Shown: in pieces, positions 8,752-17,627 of the stretch | How positions within the stretch are numbered: position 1 is the first letter of the stretch | How the letters are laid out: every line of letters starts with the position of its first letter | NCBI RefSeq assembly: GCF_019430885.1 | Contig: NZ_JAHYBZ010000005.1 | Coordinates: forward strand, 409,493 to 473,492 | Direction: 5' to 3' | DNA length: 64,000 nt | Origin: Roseomonas alba | GTDB lineage: Bacteria > Pseudomonadota > Alphaproteobacteria > Acetobacterales > Acetobacteraceae | Translations under genes and position numbers: made by a program | Notes under the pieces: generated by a model | What the model was told of the DNA's origin: nothing | What the model saw: the letters and a program-made list of their open reading frames with translations, nothing else | Databases searched by the model: none

Positions 8752-9522
8752 TCAGAACGCCATCCAGCCGCCATCCACCATCAGATTGTGTCCCGTGACG
8801 AAGGACGCCTCGGCGCTGGCGAGGAACAGCGCTGCCTGCGCCACGTCCATCGGCCGGCCCAGCCGCGGCATCGGCGTGCGCATGATGGAATACTCCATCG
8901 CGTCGGTTCCCGGCCCCGCCGGGCGCCCGGTCAGGATACGGCCCGGCGCGACCGCGTTGCAGATGATGTAGTCCTTCGCGTAGTCCACCGCGATCTGCCG
9001 CGTCATGTAGGCGACCGCCGCCTTGCCCGTGCCGTAGGCCAACTTTCCGGGTGACGCGACCATGCCGTGCTGGGAGGAGATGTTGACAATGCGCCCGCGC
9101 GCCTCGTCGATCACCTCCTGCGTCAGGAATTGCTGCACGGCGCGCTTGCAGCCGAAGAAGGCGCCCTTGGCGTTCACCGCCATGACGCGATCCCAATCGG
9201 CTTCGGTCGTTTCGTGCAGCTTCCTGCCTTCGCCGCGGATCGCGGCGTTGTTCACCATCACGTCGAGCCGGCCGAACTCCGCCACCGTGCGCGTCACCAG
9301 CGCATCGACATCGTGCCAGACCGAGACGTCGCAGTGATGAAACCGCGCGGTGCCGCCCTGCTCCGCGATGATCTCCCGCGTCGGGACGCCGCCTTCGAGC
9401 ACGGCCTCGCTGACATCGCCGATTGCGACGCGCGCGCCCTCGCGCGCGAAGAGCGTCGCGATGGCGCGTCCGATGCCGGAGGACCCGCCGGTTACGATCA
9501 CCACCTTGTCCTTCAGCCGCAT
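8752..9522 (-). CDS. SDR family oxidoreductase
   Basis: A 256-residue classical SDR. It has GGSSGIGRA for NAD(P) binding near residue 12, NNAAIRG, NISSQHG (catalytic Ser) and YGTGKAA (Tyr-x-x-x-Lys) near residue 161, and the C-terminal MVDGGWMAF. The family oxidises or reduces alcohols and ketones; the substrate is unknown. The ATG at 9522 follows a purine-rich AAAGGGG. It is divergent from the ureidoglycolate lyase gene by 95 bases, so a role linked to ureide use is possible but not shown. Confidence 0.85.
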   Translation of the reverse strand: MRLKDKVVIVTGGSSGIGRAIATLFAREGARVAIGDVSEAVLEGGVPTREIIAEQGGTARFHHCDVSVWHDVDALVTRTVAEFGRLDVMVNNAAIRGEGRKLHETTEADWDRVMAVNAKGAFFGCKRAVQQFLTQEVIDEARGRIVNISSQHGMVASPGKLAYGTGKAAVAYMTRQIAVDYAKDYIICNAVAPGRILTGRPAGPGTDAMEYSIMRTPMPRLGRPMDVAQAALFLASAEASFVTGHNLMVDGGWMAF

Positions 9523-9617
9523 GCGCCACCCCTTTCGCCCGGATGCATCCTGCACACCCCTGGACGAAGCGCGAGACCCGGGCCGATCATCCCTGCGACC
9601 TGCACGGAGCCTTCCGC

Positions 9618-10091
9618 ATGCGCCTCACCCTGGAACCCCTGACTGCCGAGGCGTTCGCGCCCTTCGGCGAGGTCCTCGCCGCCCCGGCCGAACCGGGGCG
9701 TGTCTATATCGAGTCCGCGCTTGCCAATCGTCGGGACCAGGCGAAGCCGTCCCTGTCCTTCACCGTCAAGGACCCGGCGGCGCTGCCGCTGGCCTCCAGC
9801 ACGATGGAGCGGCATCCGCATTCCTCGCAGACTTTCGTGCCGATGGATGCGGGGCGCTGGCTGGTGCTGGTCGCGCCGCATGCCGCGGCAGGCGGGCCGG
9901 ACATGACGCGCGCGCGGGCCTTCTTGGCGCACCCGGACCAGGGCGTGACCTATGGCGCCGATGTGTGGCACCACCCTTCGACCGTCTTCGATCGCAGGGC
10001 GCGCTTCGCCATTTTCATGTGGAAGACCGGCGCCGGCGACGACGATGAATTCGTCCAGGTCGCCCCCTTCACCGTCGTCGAGGAAGCCTGA
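9618..10091 (+). CDS. allA: ureidoglycolate lyase
   Basis: A 157-residue AllA-type enzyme that splits ureidoglycolate into glyoxylate and urea, the last step of allantoin breakdown. Recognisable blocks are LTAEAFAPFGEVL at the N-terminus, MERHPHSSQTFVPM (metal/active-site His), YGADVWHHPSTVF near residue 115, and a C-terminal DDEFVQV. The start at 9618 gives the standard family length. The allantoinase gene starts 2 bases after its stop, forming a purine-ureide operon with the next two genes. Confidence 0.92.
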   Translation: MRLTLEPLTAEAFAPFGEVLAAPAEPGRVYIESALANRRDQAKPSLSFTVKDPAALPLASSTMERHPHSSQTFVPMDAGRWLVLVAPHAAAGGPDMTRARAFLAHPDQGVTYGADVWHHPSTVFDRRARFAIFMWKTGAGDDDEFVQVAPFTVVEEA

Positions 10092-10093
10092 CC

Positions 10094-11002
10094 ATGGCCT
10101 ATACCGTGCAGCGTGATTTCATCGGCTACGGTGCCAACCCGCCCGACCCGCAATGGCCCGGCGGCGCCAAGGTCGCGGTGAATTTCGTGATGAACTACGA
10201 GGAAGGCTCCGAGCCCTCCTTCGAACTCGGCGACGGGCGCACCGAATTCGGCCTGACGGAATCCAATGCCGGCAGCCAGGTGAAGTCGGGGCGCGACCTC
10301 GCGGCCGAGGGCATGTTCGAATACGGATCGCGTGTCGGCGTCTGGCGTCTGATGCGCCTATTCCAGGAACGCGGCCTGCCCATAACGGTGTTTGGCTGCG
10401 CCCTGGCGCTCGAACGCAACCCGGAGGCCGCCGCCGCCATCCATGCCGCGGGCTACGACATCTGTTCCCATGGCTGGCGCTGGGTGAAGCATTTCGAACT
10501 GTCGGAGGCGGAAGAGCGCGAGCACATCGCCAAGGCCCATGCCAGCCTGACCAAGACCTTCGGCGAGGCACCCGCCGGCTGGTACTGCCGCTATGGTCCG
10601 TCAGAGAACACACGCCGTCTGGTCGTGGAGCATGGCGGCTTCCTCTACGACAGCGACTATTACGGCGAGGAACTGCCGATCTGGGTGCAGGTGGAGGGCA
10701 AGCAGCACCTCGTCGTCCCCTATTCCCTCGTGAACAATGACGGGAAGTATGCCGGTTGGATGGGCACCTCGGACCAGTGGTTCTCCTTCATCCGCGACGC
10801 CTTCGACATGCTGTATGACGAAGGCTGCAAGGGCCGGCCGAAGATGATGTCGGTCGGGCTGCATATGCGCCTGATCGGCCATCCGTCGCGCGCGATGGGC
10901 CTGCAGCGGCTGCTGGACCACATCATGGCCAAGCCCGATGTCTGGGTGACGCGCCGCCTGGACATCGCGCGCCATTGGATGGCCATGCATCCGGCACGGT
11001 GA
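10094..11002 (+). CDS. puuE: allantoinase PuuE (polysaccharide-deacetylase fold)
   Basis: A 302-residue metal-independent allantoinase of the PuuE type, which opens allantoin to allantoate. Family marks are the VNFVMNYEEGSEPSFELGDG entry, SRVGVWRLMRLF, the SHGWRW segment, WYCRYGPSENTRRLV and the late VGLHMRLIGHPSRA. The gene is packed between allA and an allantoate-type amidohydrolase, which strongly supports the assignment. An ATG directly follows the allA stop. Confidence 0.93.
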   Translation: MAYTVQRDFIGYGANPPDPQWPGGAKVAVNFVMNYEEGSEPSFELGDGRTEFGLTESNAGSQVKSGRDLAAEGMFEYGSRVGVWRLMRLFQERGLPITVFGCALALERNPEAAAAIHAAGYDICSHGWRWVKHFELSEAEEREHIAKAHASLTKTFGEAPAGWYCRYGPSENTRRLVVEHGGFLYDSDYYGEELPIWVQVEGKQHLVVPYSLVNNDGKYAGWMGTSDQWFSFIRDAFDMLYDEGCKGRPKMMSVGLHMRLIGHPSRAMGLQRLLDHIMAKPDVWVTRRLDIARHWMAMHPAR

Positions 11003-11034
11003 AGTTTCGGCATGGCGGATGCTAGGCTTCCGCC

Positions 11035-12315
11035 ATGACGCCCATCCCCGATCGCGCCCTGGCCGAGGCGCTCGCGCTCGCCACCGACCTCTTCGCGCGG
11101 CTTGCGACCGCCACGGCTGATCCCCCGGGCGTCACCCGTGCCTCCTATGGCGAGGGCGAGATGATCGCCCAGCGCATCCTGACCGAGGCCGCGCAGGGTC
11201 TCGGTCTGGATGTCACGACCGACGCCATCGGCACGCTGCGCATGGTCCTGCCCGGTCGTGACCGCTCCCTGCCGGCGGTGGTCATGGGCTCGCATCTCGA
11301 CAGCGTGCCGCATGGCGGCAATTTCGATGGCGCGGCGGGCCCGATCATCGGTGTCGCCATCGCCGCCGCTCTGCGCGCCATGGGACATGTACCGCAGCGC
11401 GACCTGCTCATCCTCGGCATCCGGGCGGAGGAAATGTGCTGGTTCCCCGCCCATTACCTCGGCAGCCGCGCGCTGTTCGGCCTGCTGCCGAAGCAGGCAC
11501 CCGACACGCTGCGCCGCGTCGATACCGGCCGCACCCTGGCGGAACACATGGCCGATCAGGGCCTCGATCCGACACCGATCCGCGAGGGTCGCGCGCTGCT
11601 CGATCCGGCGCACATCGCCTGCTTCATCGAGCCGCACATCGAACAGGGCCCGGTGCTGGTGGAGGAGGGCTTCCCTGTCGCCGTCGTCTCCGGCATCCGC
11701 GGCAGCCTGCGCTATCCGCAGGCGAAGGCGCTCGGCGCGCATGCGCATGCCGGTGCAGTGCCGCGCCGCCACCGGCGCGACGCGGCGATGGCGACGGTTC
11801 GGCTGATCGCCACGCTCGACGACCGCTGGGCGCGGCTGGAGAGCGCCGGTGCCGATCTGGTCTGCACCACCGGCATCCTCGCTACTGATCCCGCGCATCA
11901 TACCTCGACCAAGATCCCGGGCGTGGTGCGCTTCAGCCTCGATATCCGCAGCCTGGACGCGGCGCTTCTTGCCGAACTCGACGGCTGGCTCACCGAGGAA
12001 GCGGCGCGCATCGGTGCCGCCCGCGGCGTGTCCTTCGATTTTGGTCCGCCGACCCACGCTGCGCCGGCCCTGATGGACCCAGGGCTACGAGCGCTGCTGA
12101 TGCGCAGTGCAGCGGCGGCCGGCGTGCCGGCGCGGGAGATGGCGTCCGGCGCGGGGCATGATTGCGCGACCTTCGCGGGACTTGGCGTCCCGTCGGTCAT
12201 GCTGTTCCTGCGCAACGAACACGGCAGCCACAACCCGGATGAGGCATTGGACATGGCGGATGTCGGGGCCGGACTGGCCGTGCTGGTGCCGGCGGTTCGG
12301 GAGAAGCTGGCGTAG
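11035..12315 (+). CDS. allantoate amidohydrolase-type Zn hydrolase (M20 family)
   Basis: A 426-residue member of the hydantoinase/carbamoylase family of M20 amidohydrolases. The expected binuclear-metal residues are present: GSHLDSVPHGG (His), FDGAAGP (Asp), RAEEM (Glu), EPHIEQG (His) and GAGHDC (His). By context it most likely converts allantoate to ureidoglycolate (AllC role), completing PuuE to AllA; an N-carbamoyl amino acid or ureidopropionate substrate cannot be excluded. The segment around the catalytic Glu (EEMCWFPAHYLGSR) differs from the usual EEGxRF. The gene starts 32 bases after puuE. Confidence 0.85.
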   Translation: MTPIPDRALAEALALATDLFARLATATADPPGVTRASYGEGEMIAQRILTEAAQGLGLDVTTDAIGTLRMVLPGRDRSLPAVVMGSHLDSVPHGGNFDGAAGPIIGVAIAAALRAMGHVPQRDLLILGIRAEEMCWFPAHYLGSRALFGLLPKQAPDTLRRVDTGRTLAEHMADQGLDPTPIREGRALLDPAHIACFIEPHIEQGPVLVEEGFPVAVVSGIRGSLRYPQAKALGAHAHAGAVPRRHRRDAAMATVRLIATLDDRWARLESAGADLVCTTGILATDPAHHTSTKIPGVVRFSLDIRSLDAALLAELDGWLTEEAARIGAARGVSFDFGPPTHAAPALMDPGLRALLMRSAAAAGVPAREMASGAGHDCATFAGLGVPSVMLFLRNEHGSHNPDEALDMADVGAGLAVLVPAVREKLA

Positions 12316-12338
12316 GGCGAAAGCGCGGCCAGGGCGAT

Positions 12339-12575
12339 GGGAGAGGGGCGCCGCCCCTCTCCCAACCTCACCCCGCCAAAGGCCCGAGGCCTTTGGAAGC
12401 CGTCACCCGGCGCCGCGCGCTGCGGGCAGAACGGTGCCGAAGCCCGCCTTTGCGCACGAAGGGCGCTTGGCGGGAAGATTCCACCTGTCGCGCCCGATAC
12501 CAGGGGATCGCGGGCCAAGTGCTCCAGGCACCAGGGGCACCGAGTGACGCCGGTGGCGGAGTGGTTCGGAGCGGC
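12339..12575. repeat. composite palindromic junction element, copy B
   Basis: Sits between the convergent amidohydrolase and second deacetylase genes, a 331-base gap. Hairpin 12339-12363 has 11-base perfect arms (GGGAGAGGGGC / GCCCCTCTCCC); hairpin 12376-12396 has CCAAAGGCC / GGCCTTTGG with a CGA loop. Next comes GAAGCCGTCACCCGGCGCC, the reverse complement of the block beside the right-hand hairpin of the other copies, so B is inverted relative to them. The far end is decayed: CCAAGTGCT with a poor partner, and a degenerate GGAGCGGCGGGTCCCTCC. Confidence 0.75.
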
Positions 12576-12646
12576 GGGTCCCTCCAACTGCGGCACCGAA
12601 AGCATCGGATCGCCCTGAGGCTGCGGGACAGGGCGAATCTCCCTCG

Positions 12647-13528
12647 TTACGCCGGATCCCCGCTCGCCAGATACCAATCCGCGATCTCGTCTCCTTGAAG
12701 AAAGGCGATGCGCGGATCCGCCGCCAACTCGGCATACAGCGCCTCAAGCGCCTCGATCCGATGCGGCACCCCGGTGATGTAGGGATGGATCGCGATGCCC
12801 ATCACCTTGCAGCCGGATGATGCCTCGGCCTCCTGCAACAGCCGCGCGGCGGCCAGACGTGCGCGCCGCGGCAATTCCTGCTCGTCGTGATACTGGATCA
12901 TGACCACGGGAATGTCGTTCAGCTCGACCGAGTAGGGCATGGCGAGCATCTCCCCATGCGTTGTCGCGATACGGGCCGGCAGGTCGTCCAGCACGAAGTC
13001 GCCGGTCCAGCGCACGCCGTGCTCGGCCAGGATGTCGGCCGTTTCCAATGTCTCGGTCAGTCCCGGCCCGAGCCATCCGGTGCAGGCCTTGCCGGTGAAA
13101 TCCGCGATGGCGCGCGTGGTCTGTTCGATCATAGCGCGCTGGTCGGCCAGGCGATGCGTCGGCACCTGGAACCACCCATGGCCCATGAATTCCCAGCCCG
13201 CGTCGCGTGCGGCGGTCGCAACGCGCGGATAGGCGTCGATCACGCTTCCATTGATCGACAGGGTGGGTCGGATGCCCAGCCGTTCGAACAACGCATGGAA
13301 GCGCCAGAAGCCGACGCGCATCCCATATTCGTGCCAGGCCCAGTTCGGCACATCCGGTTGCAGCGCGGCGCCGGTCGGTGCGACCAGCACCTGGCGCGGC
13401 ATGGGGTTGTCGATCAGCCAGTTCTCGACATTCACCACCGGCCAGACGATCAGCTTCGCGCCCTTCGGGCCAATATGGCGCGGACGGTCGGCGGGCGCCA
13501 TGTAGCGGACGCGGTCCACGGGCTTCAT
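12647..13528 (-). CDS. polysaccharide deacetylase-family protein, PuuE-like
   Basis: A 293-residue protein of the same fold family as PuuE but clearly divergent from the copy at 10094. It shares the entry VWPVVNVENWL (in place of VMNYEEG), the YGMRVGFWRF segment, GWEFMGHGWFQ, WLGPGLTETLETADIL and a C-terminal GIAIHPYITG. Members hydrolyse cyclic or linear amides. Its start overlaps the stop of the ring-opening amidohydrolase by 4 bases, so the two probably act in one route, perhaps on a cyclic ureide or imide; this is inference from context. Confidence 0.8.
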   Translation of the reverse strand: MKPVDRVRYMAPADRPRHIGPKGAKLIVWPVVNVENWLIDNPMPRQVLVAPTGAALQPDVPNWAWHEYGMRVGFWRFHALFERLGIRPTLSINGSVIDAYPRVATAARDAGWEFMGHGWFQVPTHRLADQRAMIEQTTRAIADFTGKACTGWLGPGLTETLETADILAEHGVRWTGDFVLDDLPARIATTHGEMLAMPYSVELNDIPVVMIQYHDEQELPRRARLAAARLLQEAEASSGCKVMGIAIHPYITGVPHRIEALEALYAELAADPRIAFLQGDEIADWYLASGDPA

Positions 13529-14613
13529 GGCTTGCGTGCGATCACGGCGACTGGCCCGCCGCCATCGGGGCCCTGGTGTTCGGCGCCGCCGGAGATGAAG
13601 AGGTCGGTGCGGCCTGTCGCCGCCGCGGCCACGCCGCCGACCAGGGCGCGCGCGTGGCGCGTCGCGTTGATGTCGCTGTCGTCGTTCATGATGTGCCGGT
13701 TGCCGCGGATGCGGCCGCTTGTCGAGGGTTCGGCCTTGGCCAGCAGCGCGACCAGCCGTGCTGCCTGGTCTGGCGCCAACTGTCCGCCGCCGGGATCAAG
13801 CCCTGCGCCGCGCAAGGCGTCATGGATCGCCGGCAGGTCGATGCCGTCCTGCATCACGGCATGCGCAATGGTGAGGTCGCCGGCCCAGGCGGGGCTGTTG
13901 CCAAAGACGACGATCTCGTTGCGCGTGAGCTCGACGCCGGCGGAGCAGGAGGCGCAGCCGGAAAAGAGCGACGTATCCGTGCCGATCGCGGCATCGGACA
14001 CCGTGGCAGCCTCCCCCAGCGCGAGGGCCACGCCGAGCGCCGAGGCCCCGCGCGACAGGCCCATCGAGTGGTAGGTGTCATGCGTCGTGACGGTCGCTCC
14101 ACGGGCTTCGGCTTCGGCGATGCGTTCGCTGGTCAGCAGCGGGCATTTCACCTGGACGTAGTGCACGTCATCGATCGCGGCCTCCGCCATGGCCGCGCGC
14201 ACGGCGTCTGCCGTGGCGTTGACCTGCGCCATGCGGCCGATCTCCTCGGGCGCGAAGTCGCGGGTGAAGGCAATGCCGATGGCGAGCGCGCGCATCGGCG
14301 GTGCGGACGTCTCGCCGACCGACACCACGATGAAGTGCGGCGAGAGCCCACCTTCCGTGCCGCCGGACATGACCATCGCGACGCGCTCGGCGACCGCCTC
14401 GGGCGTCATGCCCATCCGTCCGGCCAGCAACACGGACAGCGCCTGCACGGCATAGGCCCGGGTGAAGTCGTTGACGCAGCCATTGCCCTCGGTCTTGCCG
14501 AGGATGGCGACGATGCCGGCCGGATCGAGACCGTCCTCGATCAGCGCGGCGACCCCGGAGACATCTCCCGGATGCCGCATCGGCACCCGGTGAATCGACG
14601 CAATCCGTGTCAT
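13525..14613 (-). CDS. ring-opening amidohydrolase (cyanuric acid hydrolase/barbiturase family)
   Basis: A 362-residue member of the small Toblerone-fold family (AtzD, TrzD, barbiturase) that opens cyanuric acid or barbituric acid. The three-repeat hallmarks are present: MSGGTEGGLSPH near residue 83, SGCASCSAGVELTRNE and FGNSPAWAGDL in the middle, and SGGAEHQGPDGGGPVAV at the C-terminus, supplying the Ser/Lys active-site pairs. Cyanurate versus barbiturate cannot be decided from sequence. It is translationally coupled at both ends: ATGA overlaps with the ABC ATPase upstream and the deacetylase downstream. The frame is open far upstream, but the family N-terminus starts at 14613. Confidence 0.92.
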   Translation of the reverse strand: MTRIASIHRVPMRHPGDVSGVAALIEDGLDPAGIVAILGKTEGNGCVNDFTRAYAVQALSVLLAGRMGMTPEAVAERVAMVMSGGTEGGLSPHFIVVSVGETSAPPMRALAIGIAFTRDFAPEEIGRMAQVNATADAVRAAMAEAAIDDVHYVQVKCPLLTSERIAEAEARGATVTTHDTYHSMGLSRGASALGVALALGEAATVSDAAIGTDTSLFSGCASCSAGVELTRNEIVVFGNSPAWAGDLTIAHAVMQDGIDLPAIHDALRGAGLDPGGGQLAPDQAARLVALLAKAEPSTSGRIRGNRHIMNDDSDINATRHARALVGGVAAAATGRTDLFISGGAEHQGPDGGGPVAVIARKP

Positions 14614-15383
14614 GCGGCCTTGCGCGAATGGTGGCTGTGGAGGCGGTTGGACAGCTCGCGCCGGACCTCGTTGAACTCGGGCGAGGCCACGTCGCGCGGC
14701 CGTGGCAGCTCGATGCGGTATTCGCTGGCGATCCGCCCCGGCCCTGGCTCCATCACCACCACGCGGTCGGCGAGGAAAATCGCCTCCTCGATGGAATGGG
14801 TCACGAACAGCACGGTGAGCTGCGTGCGCTGCCAGATATCCAGCAGCTCGTCCTGCAACCGTTCGCGCGTCATCGCGTCCAGCGCGCCGAAGGGTTCGTC
14901 CATCAGCACCATGTCGGCATCGTTCGCCAGCACGCGCGCGATCGCCACGCGCTGCTTCATGCCGCCCGAAAGCTGGTGTGGCCAGGCATCGGCGAAGCGG
15001 TTCAGCCCGACCATGTTCACGAAGCGGTCGGCCGTCTCCTTCACCACCTTCTTCGGCAGGCCGCGCGATGCCGGGCCGAAGCCGATGTTCTGCCGCACCG
15101 TCAGCCAGGGGAACAGGCCGTAATCCTGGAAGACCATGCCTCGGTCGGGTGCCGGGCCGGTGACCGGCTTGTCCCACATCAGGGCCTCGCCGGAAGAGGG
15201 TACCTCGAACCCCGCGACGATGCGGAGCAGGGTGGATTTCCCGCAGCCCGAGGCCCCGATCAGGCAGACGAACTCGCCCTTCTTCACGGTCAGGTTGGCA
15301 TCGCGCAGGGCCTCGATCTTGAGGCCGTTCAGCTCATAGGTCTTGCCGACGCCCTTGACGTCGAGGATCGGAAGCTCAGGCAT
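14610..15383 (-). CDS. nitrate/sulfonate/taurine-type ABC transporter ATPase
   Basis: A 257-residue SsuB/TauB-type ATPase. Walker A is GASGCGKST near residue 43, the Q-loop is VFQDYGLFPW, the signature LSGGMKQR, Walker B MVLMDEPFGALD and the switch His is in VTHSIEEA. It forms an importer with the permease and binding protein just upstream on the same strand (overlap 8 bases). Embedded between ring-opening and amidase genes, it probably energises uptake of the pathway's substrate. Confidence 0.92.
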   Translation of the reverse strand: MPELPILDVKGVGKTYELNGLKIEALRDANLTVKKGEFVCLIGASGCGKSTLLRIVAGFEVPSSGEALMWDKPVTGPAPDRGMVFQDYGLFPWLTVRQNIGFGPASRGLPKKVVKETADRFVNMVGLNRFADAWPHQLSGGMKQRVAIARVLANDADMVLMDEPFGALDAMTRERLQDELLDIWQRTQLTVLFVTHSIEEAIFLADRVVVMEPGPGRIASEYRIELPRPRDVASPEFNEVRRELSNRLHSHHSRKAA

Positions 15384-16224
15384 GATGCGACGGGCTCCAG
15401 CGCAGCAGGCGGTTCATGATCATCACGACGATGCGGTCGGAGATGTAGCCGGCGATGCCGATCACGATCATGCCGCAGATGACGAGCTCGGTACGCGACA
15501 GGGTGCGCCCATCCATGATGACGGCGCCGAGCCCCTGGGGTACTCCGGTCATCTCGCCCACCACGATGACGAACCAGGCGAGGCCCAAGCCCAGCCGCAG
15601 CCCGGTGAAGATGGACGGTGTCGCCGCCGGCAGCACCACCTTGTAGAATTGCGCTGAGGCCGAGCAGCCTAGCATCGAGGCCGCCTCGAACAGCCGCTTC
15701 TCCACCCCGCGCACGCCGAAGACCGTGTTCAGCAGGATGGGGTAGAAGGCGCCCAGGAACACCAGGAAGAAGGCCGAGCGAGCGCCGAGGCCGAACAGAA
15801 TCATCGACAACGGCAGCCAGGCGGTGACCGGCACGGGGCGCATCAGCTGCAGGAAGGGATCGAGCAGCGCGCGCACCGTGTCGTTGCGCCCGATCAGGAT
15901 GCCGAGCGGGACCGCGACCAGGGTGGCGAGCGCGAAGCCTCCATAGACGCGACTCATCGAGGCCAGAAGGTGGATGTGCAGCGTCGCCGAGAAGGCATCG
16001 TCCCAGATGCCGCCCCAGGCAAAGTCGACCATGTATTCCGCGACCTCGGCGGGCGAGGGAATGAGTCGCGTCCACCCGAAGCGCACGGCCAGGTCCCAGA
16101 AGATCAGCAAGGCGATCGGGACGATCAGCGCCATCCCGAAGGCCTTGAGCCGCGCGCGCCATACGCCGCGTGGCTTGGGCGGGGCATCCGCGGCGGCGGA
16201 GCCGGCAACGGTCGTCGCACTCAT
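15376..16224 (-). CDS. nitrate/sulfonate/taurine-type ABC transporter permease
   Basis: A 282-residue inner-membrane permease of the SsuC/TauC class with about six hydrophobic segments, the first at residues 29-47 (ALIVPIALLIFWDLAV). The cytoplasmic coupling loop is visible as EAASMLGCSASAQFYKVVLPAATPSI. It is flanked by its ATPase (8-base overlap) and the binding-protein gene 24 bases upstream. The solute is not deducible from the sequence alone; genome context suggests a nitrogenous ring compound. Confidence 0.92.
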   Translation of the reverse strand: MSATTVAGSAAADAPPKPRGVWRARLKAFGMALIVPIALLIFWDLAVRFGWTRLIPSPAEVAEYMVDFAWGGIWDDAFSATLHIHLLASMSRVYGGFALATLVAVPLGILIGRNDTVRALLDPFLQLMRPVPVTAWLPLSMILFGLGARSAFFLVFLGAFYPILLNTVFGVRGVEKRLFEAASMLGCSASAQFYKVVLPAATPSIFTGLRLGLGLAWFVIVVGEMTGVPQGLGAVIMDGRTLSRTELVICGMIVIGIAGYISDRIVVMIMNRLLRWSPSHHA

Positions 16225-16248
16225 CGTCCCATTCCCTTCCTGCCAGGA

Positions 16249-17202
16249 TTAGGCTGATGCCACCTCATTCGAGAAGCGCGCATTCAGCATCTTCGCGAAA
16301 TCGGGTAGCTGCCGGATCTGGCGCAGCGACAGCATGTGCTCGGCATAGGTGCGCGACTGCGACTGCACGGTGTCGTCCAGCTTCCAGATGTATTCGACAT
16401 TGTCGGCGCCGAGCGCCTGCTCGACTGCCGCGCGTGGCGCGCCCAACACGCGGACGGTGGTCTCGGCCACCTCGCTCTTGTGGGCCATCATGTATTCGCT
16501 GGCCTTGCGATGCACGTCGAGCATGGTGCGCACCAGCGCCGGGTCCTGGTCGATCATCGCCTGGGAGGTGCTGAAGATCATGTTCAACCCGCCCATGGCG
16601 GTGTCGTAGGGGTATTCGACCAGCTCCCCGACGCCCGAGGAGATCGACAGGCCCGGCCCCGGCTCAGCGCCGACATAGGCGTCGATCTCGCCGCGGGCGA
16701 GCATGGCGTTCATCTCGCCGAAGGGCACGCGGATCGACTGGATGTCGCGCACGGTCATGCCGTTCATGCGCAGGCGCTCGAGGATGAAGACCTCCTGCGT
16801 CGAGCCCGGCCAGATGCCGACGCGCTTGCCGCGCAGTCCGGCGATGTTGGTGATGCCGGATCCCTTCTTGGCGATGACGCCCATGCCCTTGTTGCAGAAG
16901 CCGCCGACCACGACGATCGGCTCGCCGGCCGCGGCCCCCAGGATGCCGGCGGCGATGCCGTGGCCGCCGAAGCCGACGCTTCCGGTGACCACTGCGTTCT
17001 TGCAGTCGGTCGGGCTGTCGAAGGTGATGACCTCGATGGTCAGGCCGGCCGGCGCGAAGCGCTGGTAGAAATGCGGCGTCATCGAGTGGATCAGGCGCAG
17101 CGAGCCCATCTTCACGGTGCGCGCGGCCTGGGCGTGGGACAGGGACGGCGCGGCGAGCGGCGAGAGCGCCGCGGCCGCGATCAGGTGTCGACGACGGATC
17201 AT
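16249..17202 (-). CDS. ABC transporter substrate-binding protein (SsuA/TauA-like)
   Basis: A 317-residue periplasmic receptor. The N-terminus MIRRRHLIAAAALSPLAAPSLSHAQA is a Tat-like or Sec signal peptide starting with an arginine cluster. NMT1/ABC-type features follow: ITFDSPTDCKNAVVTGSVGFG, LRGKRVGIWPGSTQEVF and GEIDAYVGAEPGPG. AGGAGAGG precedes the ATG. Its place between the AtzF-like pair and the permease indicates that it delivers the pathway's substrate. Confidence 0.9.
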   Translation of the reverse strand: MIRRRHLIAAAALSPLAAPSLSHAQAARTVKMGSLRLIHSMTPHFYQRFAPAGLTIEVITFDSPTDCKNAVVTGSVGFGGHGIAAGILGAAAGEPIVVVGGFCNKGMGVIAKKGSGITNIAGLRGKRVGIWPGSTQEVFILERLRMNGMTVRDIQSIRVPFGEMNAMLARGEIDAYVGAEPGPGLSISSGVGELVEYPYDTAMGGLNMIFSTSQAMIDQDPALVRTMLDVHRKASEYMMAHKSEVAETTVRVLGAPRAAVEQALGADNVEYIWKLDDTVQSQSRTYAEHMLSLRQIRQLPDFAKMLNARFSNEVASA

Positions 17203-17222
17203 GAAGGCCTCTCCTGTTCGTG

Positions 17223-17627
17223 TCAGACGGGGGTGGGGTCGGCGATGGCGGCGAGGTAGCAACGCCAGCCGCCATAGCGGGTGATGTCCTCGGCACCCAT
17301 GAGCCCCTCGGGTTCCGCCAGGAATCCCTTGGGCGTGGTGCCGTCGTTCAGCAGCAATGTGCCGATGCACAGCGGCGCGGGCACCGCGGCGACGAAGCGG
17401 CCGAAGCCGGCTTCGGGCAGTGCCCATACCTCGGTGGCGATGGAGGCGCCGTCCCGCGCACCGACGCGCAGCAGCCCCGGCCGGCGCGGCGGCCCGCCGG
17501 CCAGCGCATAGAGCCGATAGCAGGGCTGCGTGCCAGCGGCGCGGCGGAACTCGCCGCCCTGCGCGACCAGCTCGTGGTTCAGCGGCAGGCCGGTGAGGTG
17601 CGCGCCGACAACGGCGATCTCGATCAT
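17223..17627 (-). CDS. stand-alone allophanate hydrolase C-terminal-domain protein
   Basis: A 134-residue protein matching the C-terminal domain of AtzF-type allophanate hydrolases: VVGAHLTGLPLNHELV at the N-terminus, CYRLYAL, LPEAGFGRFVAAVPAPLCIGTLLL and GAEDITRYGGWRCYL. In fused enzymes this domain follows the amidase domain and contributes to decarboxylation of the N-carboxyurea intermediate. Here it is a separate gene whose ATG overlaps the stop of the amidase gene (ATGA). It most likely works with that amidase as a split allophanate hydrolase. Confidence 0.82.
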   Translation of the reverse strand: MIEIAVVGAHLTGLPLNHELVAQGGEFRRAAGTQPCYRLYALAGGPPRRPGLLRVGARDGASIATEVWALPEAGFGRFVAAVPAPLCIGTLLLNDGTTPKGFLAEPEGLMGAEDITRYGGWRCYLAAIADPTPV

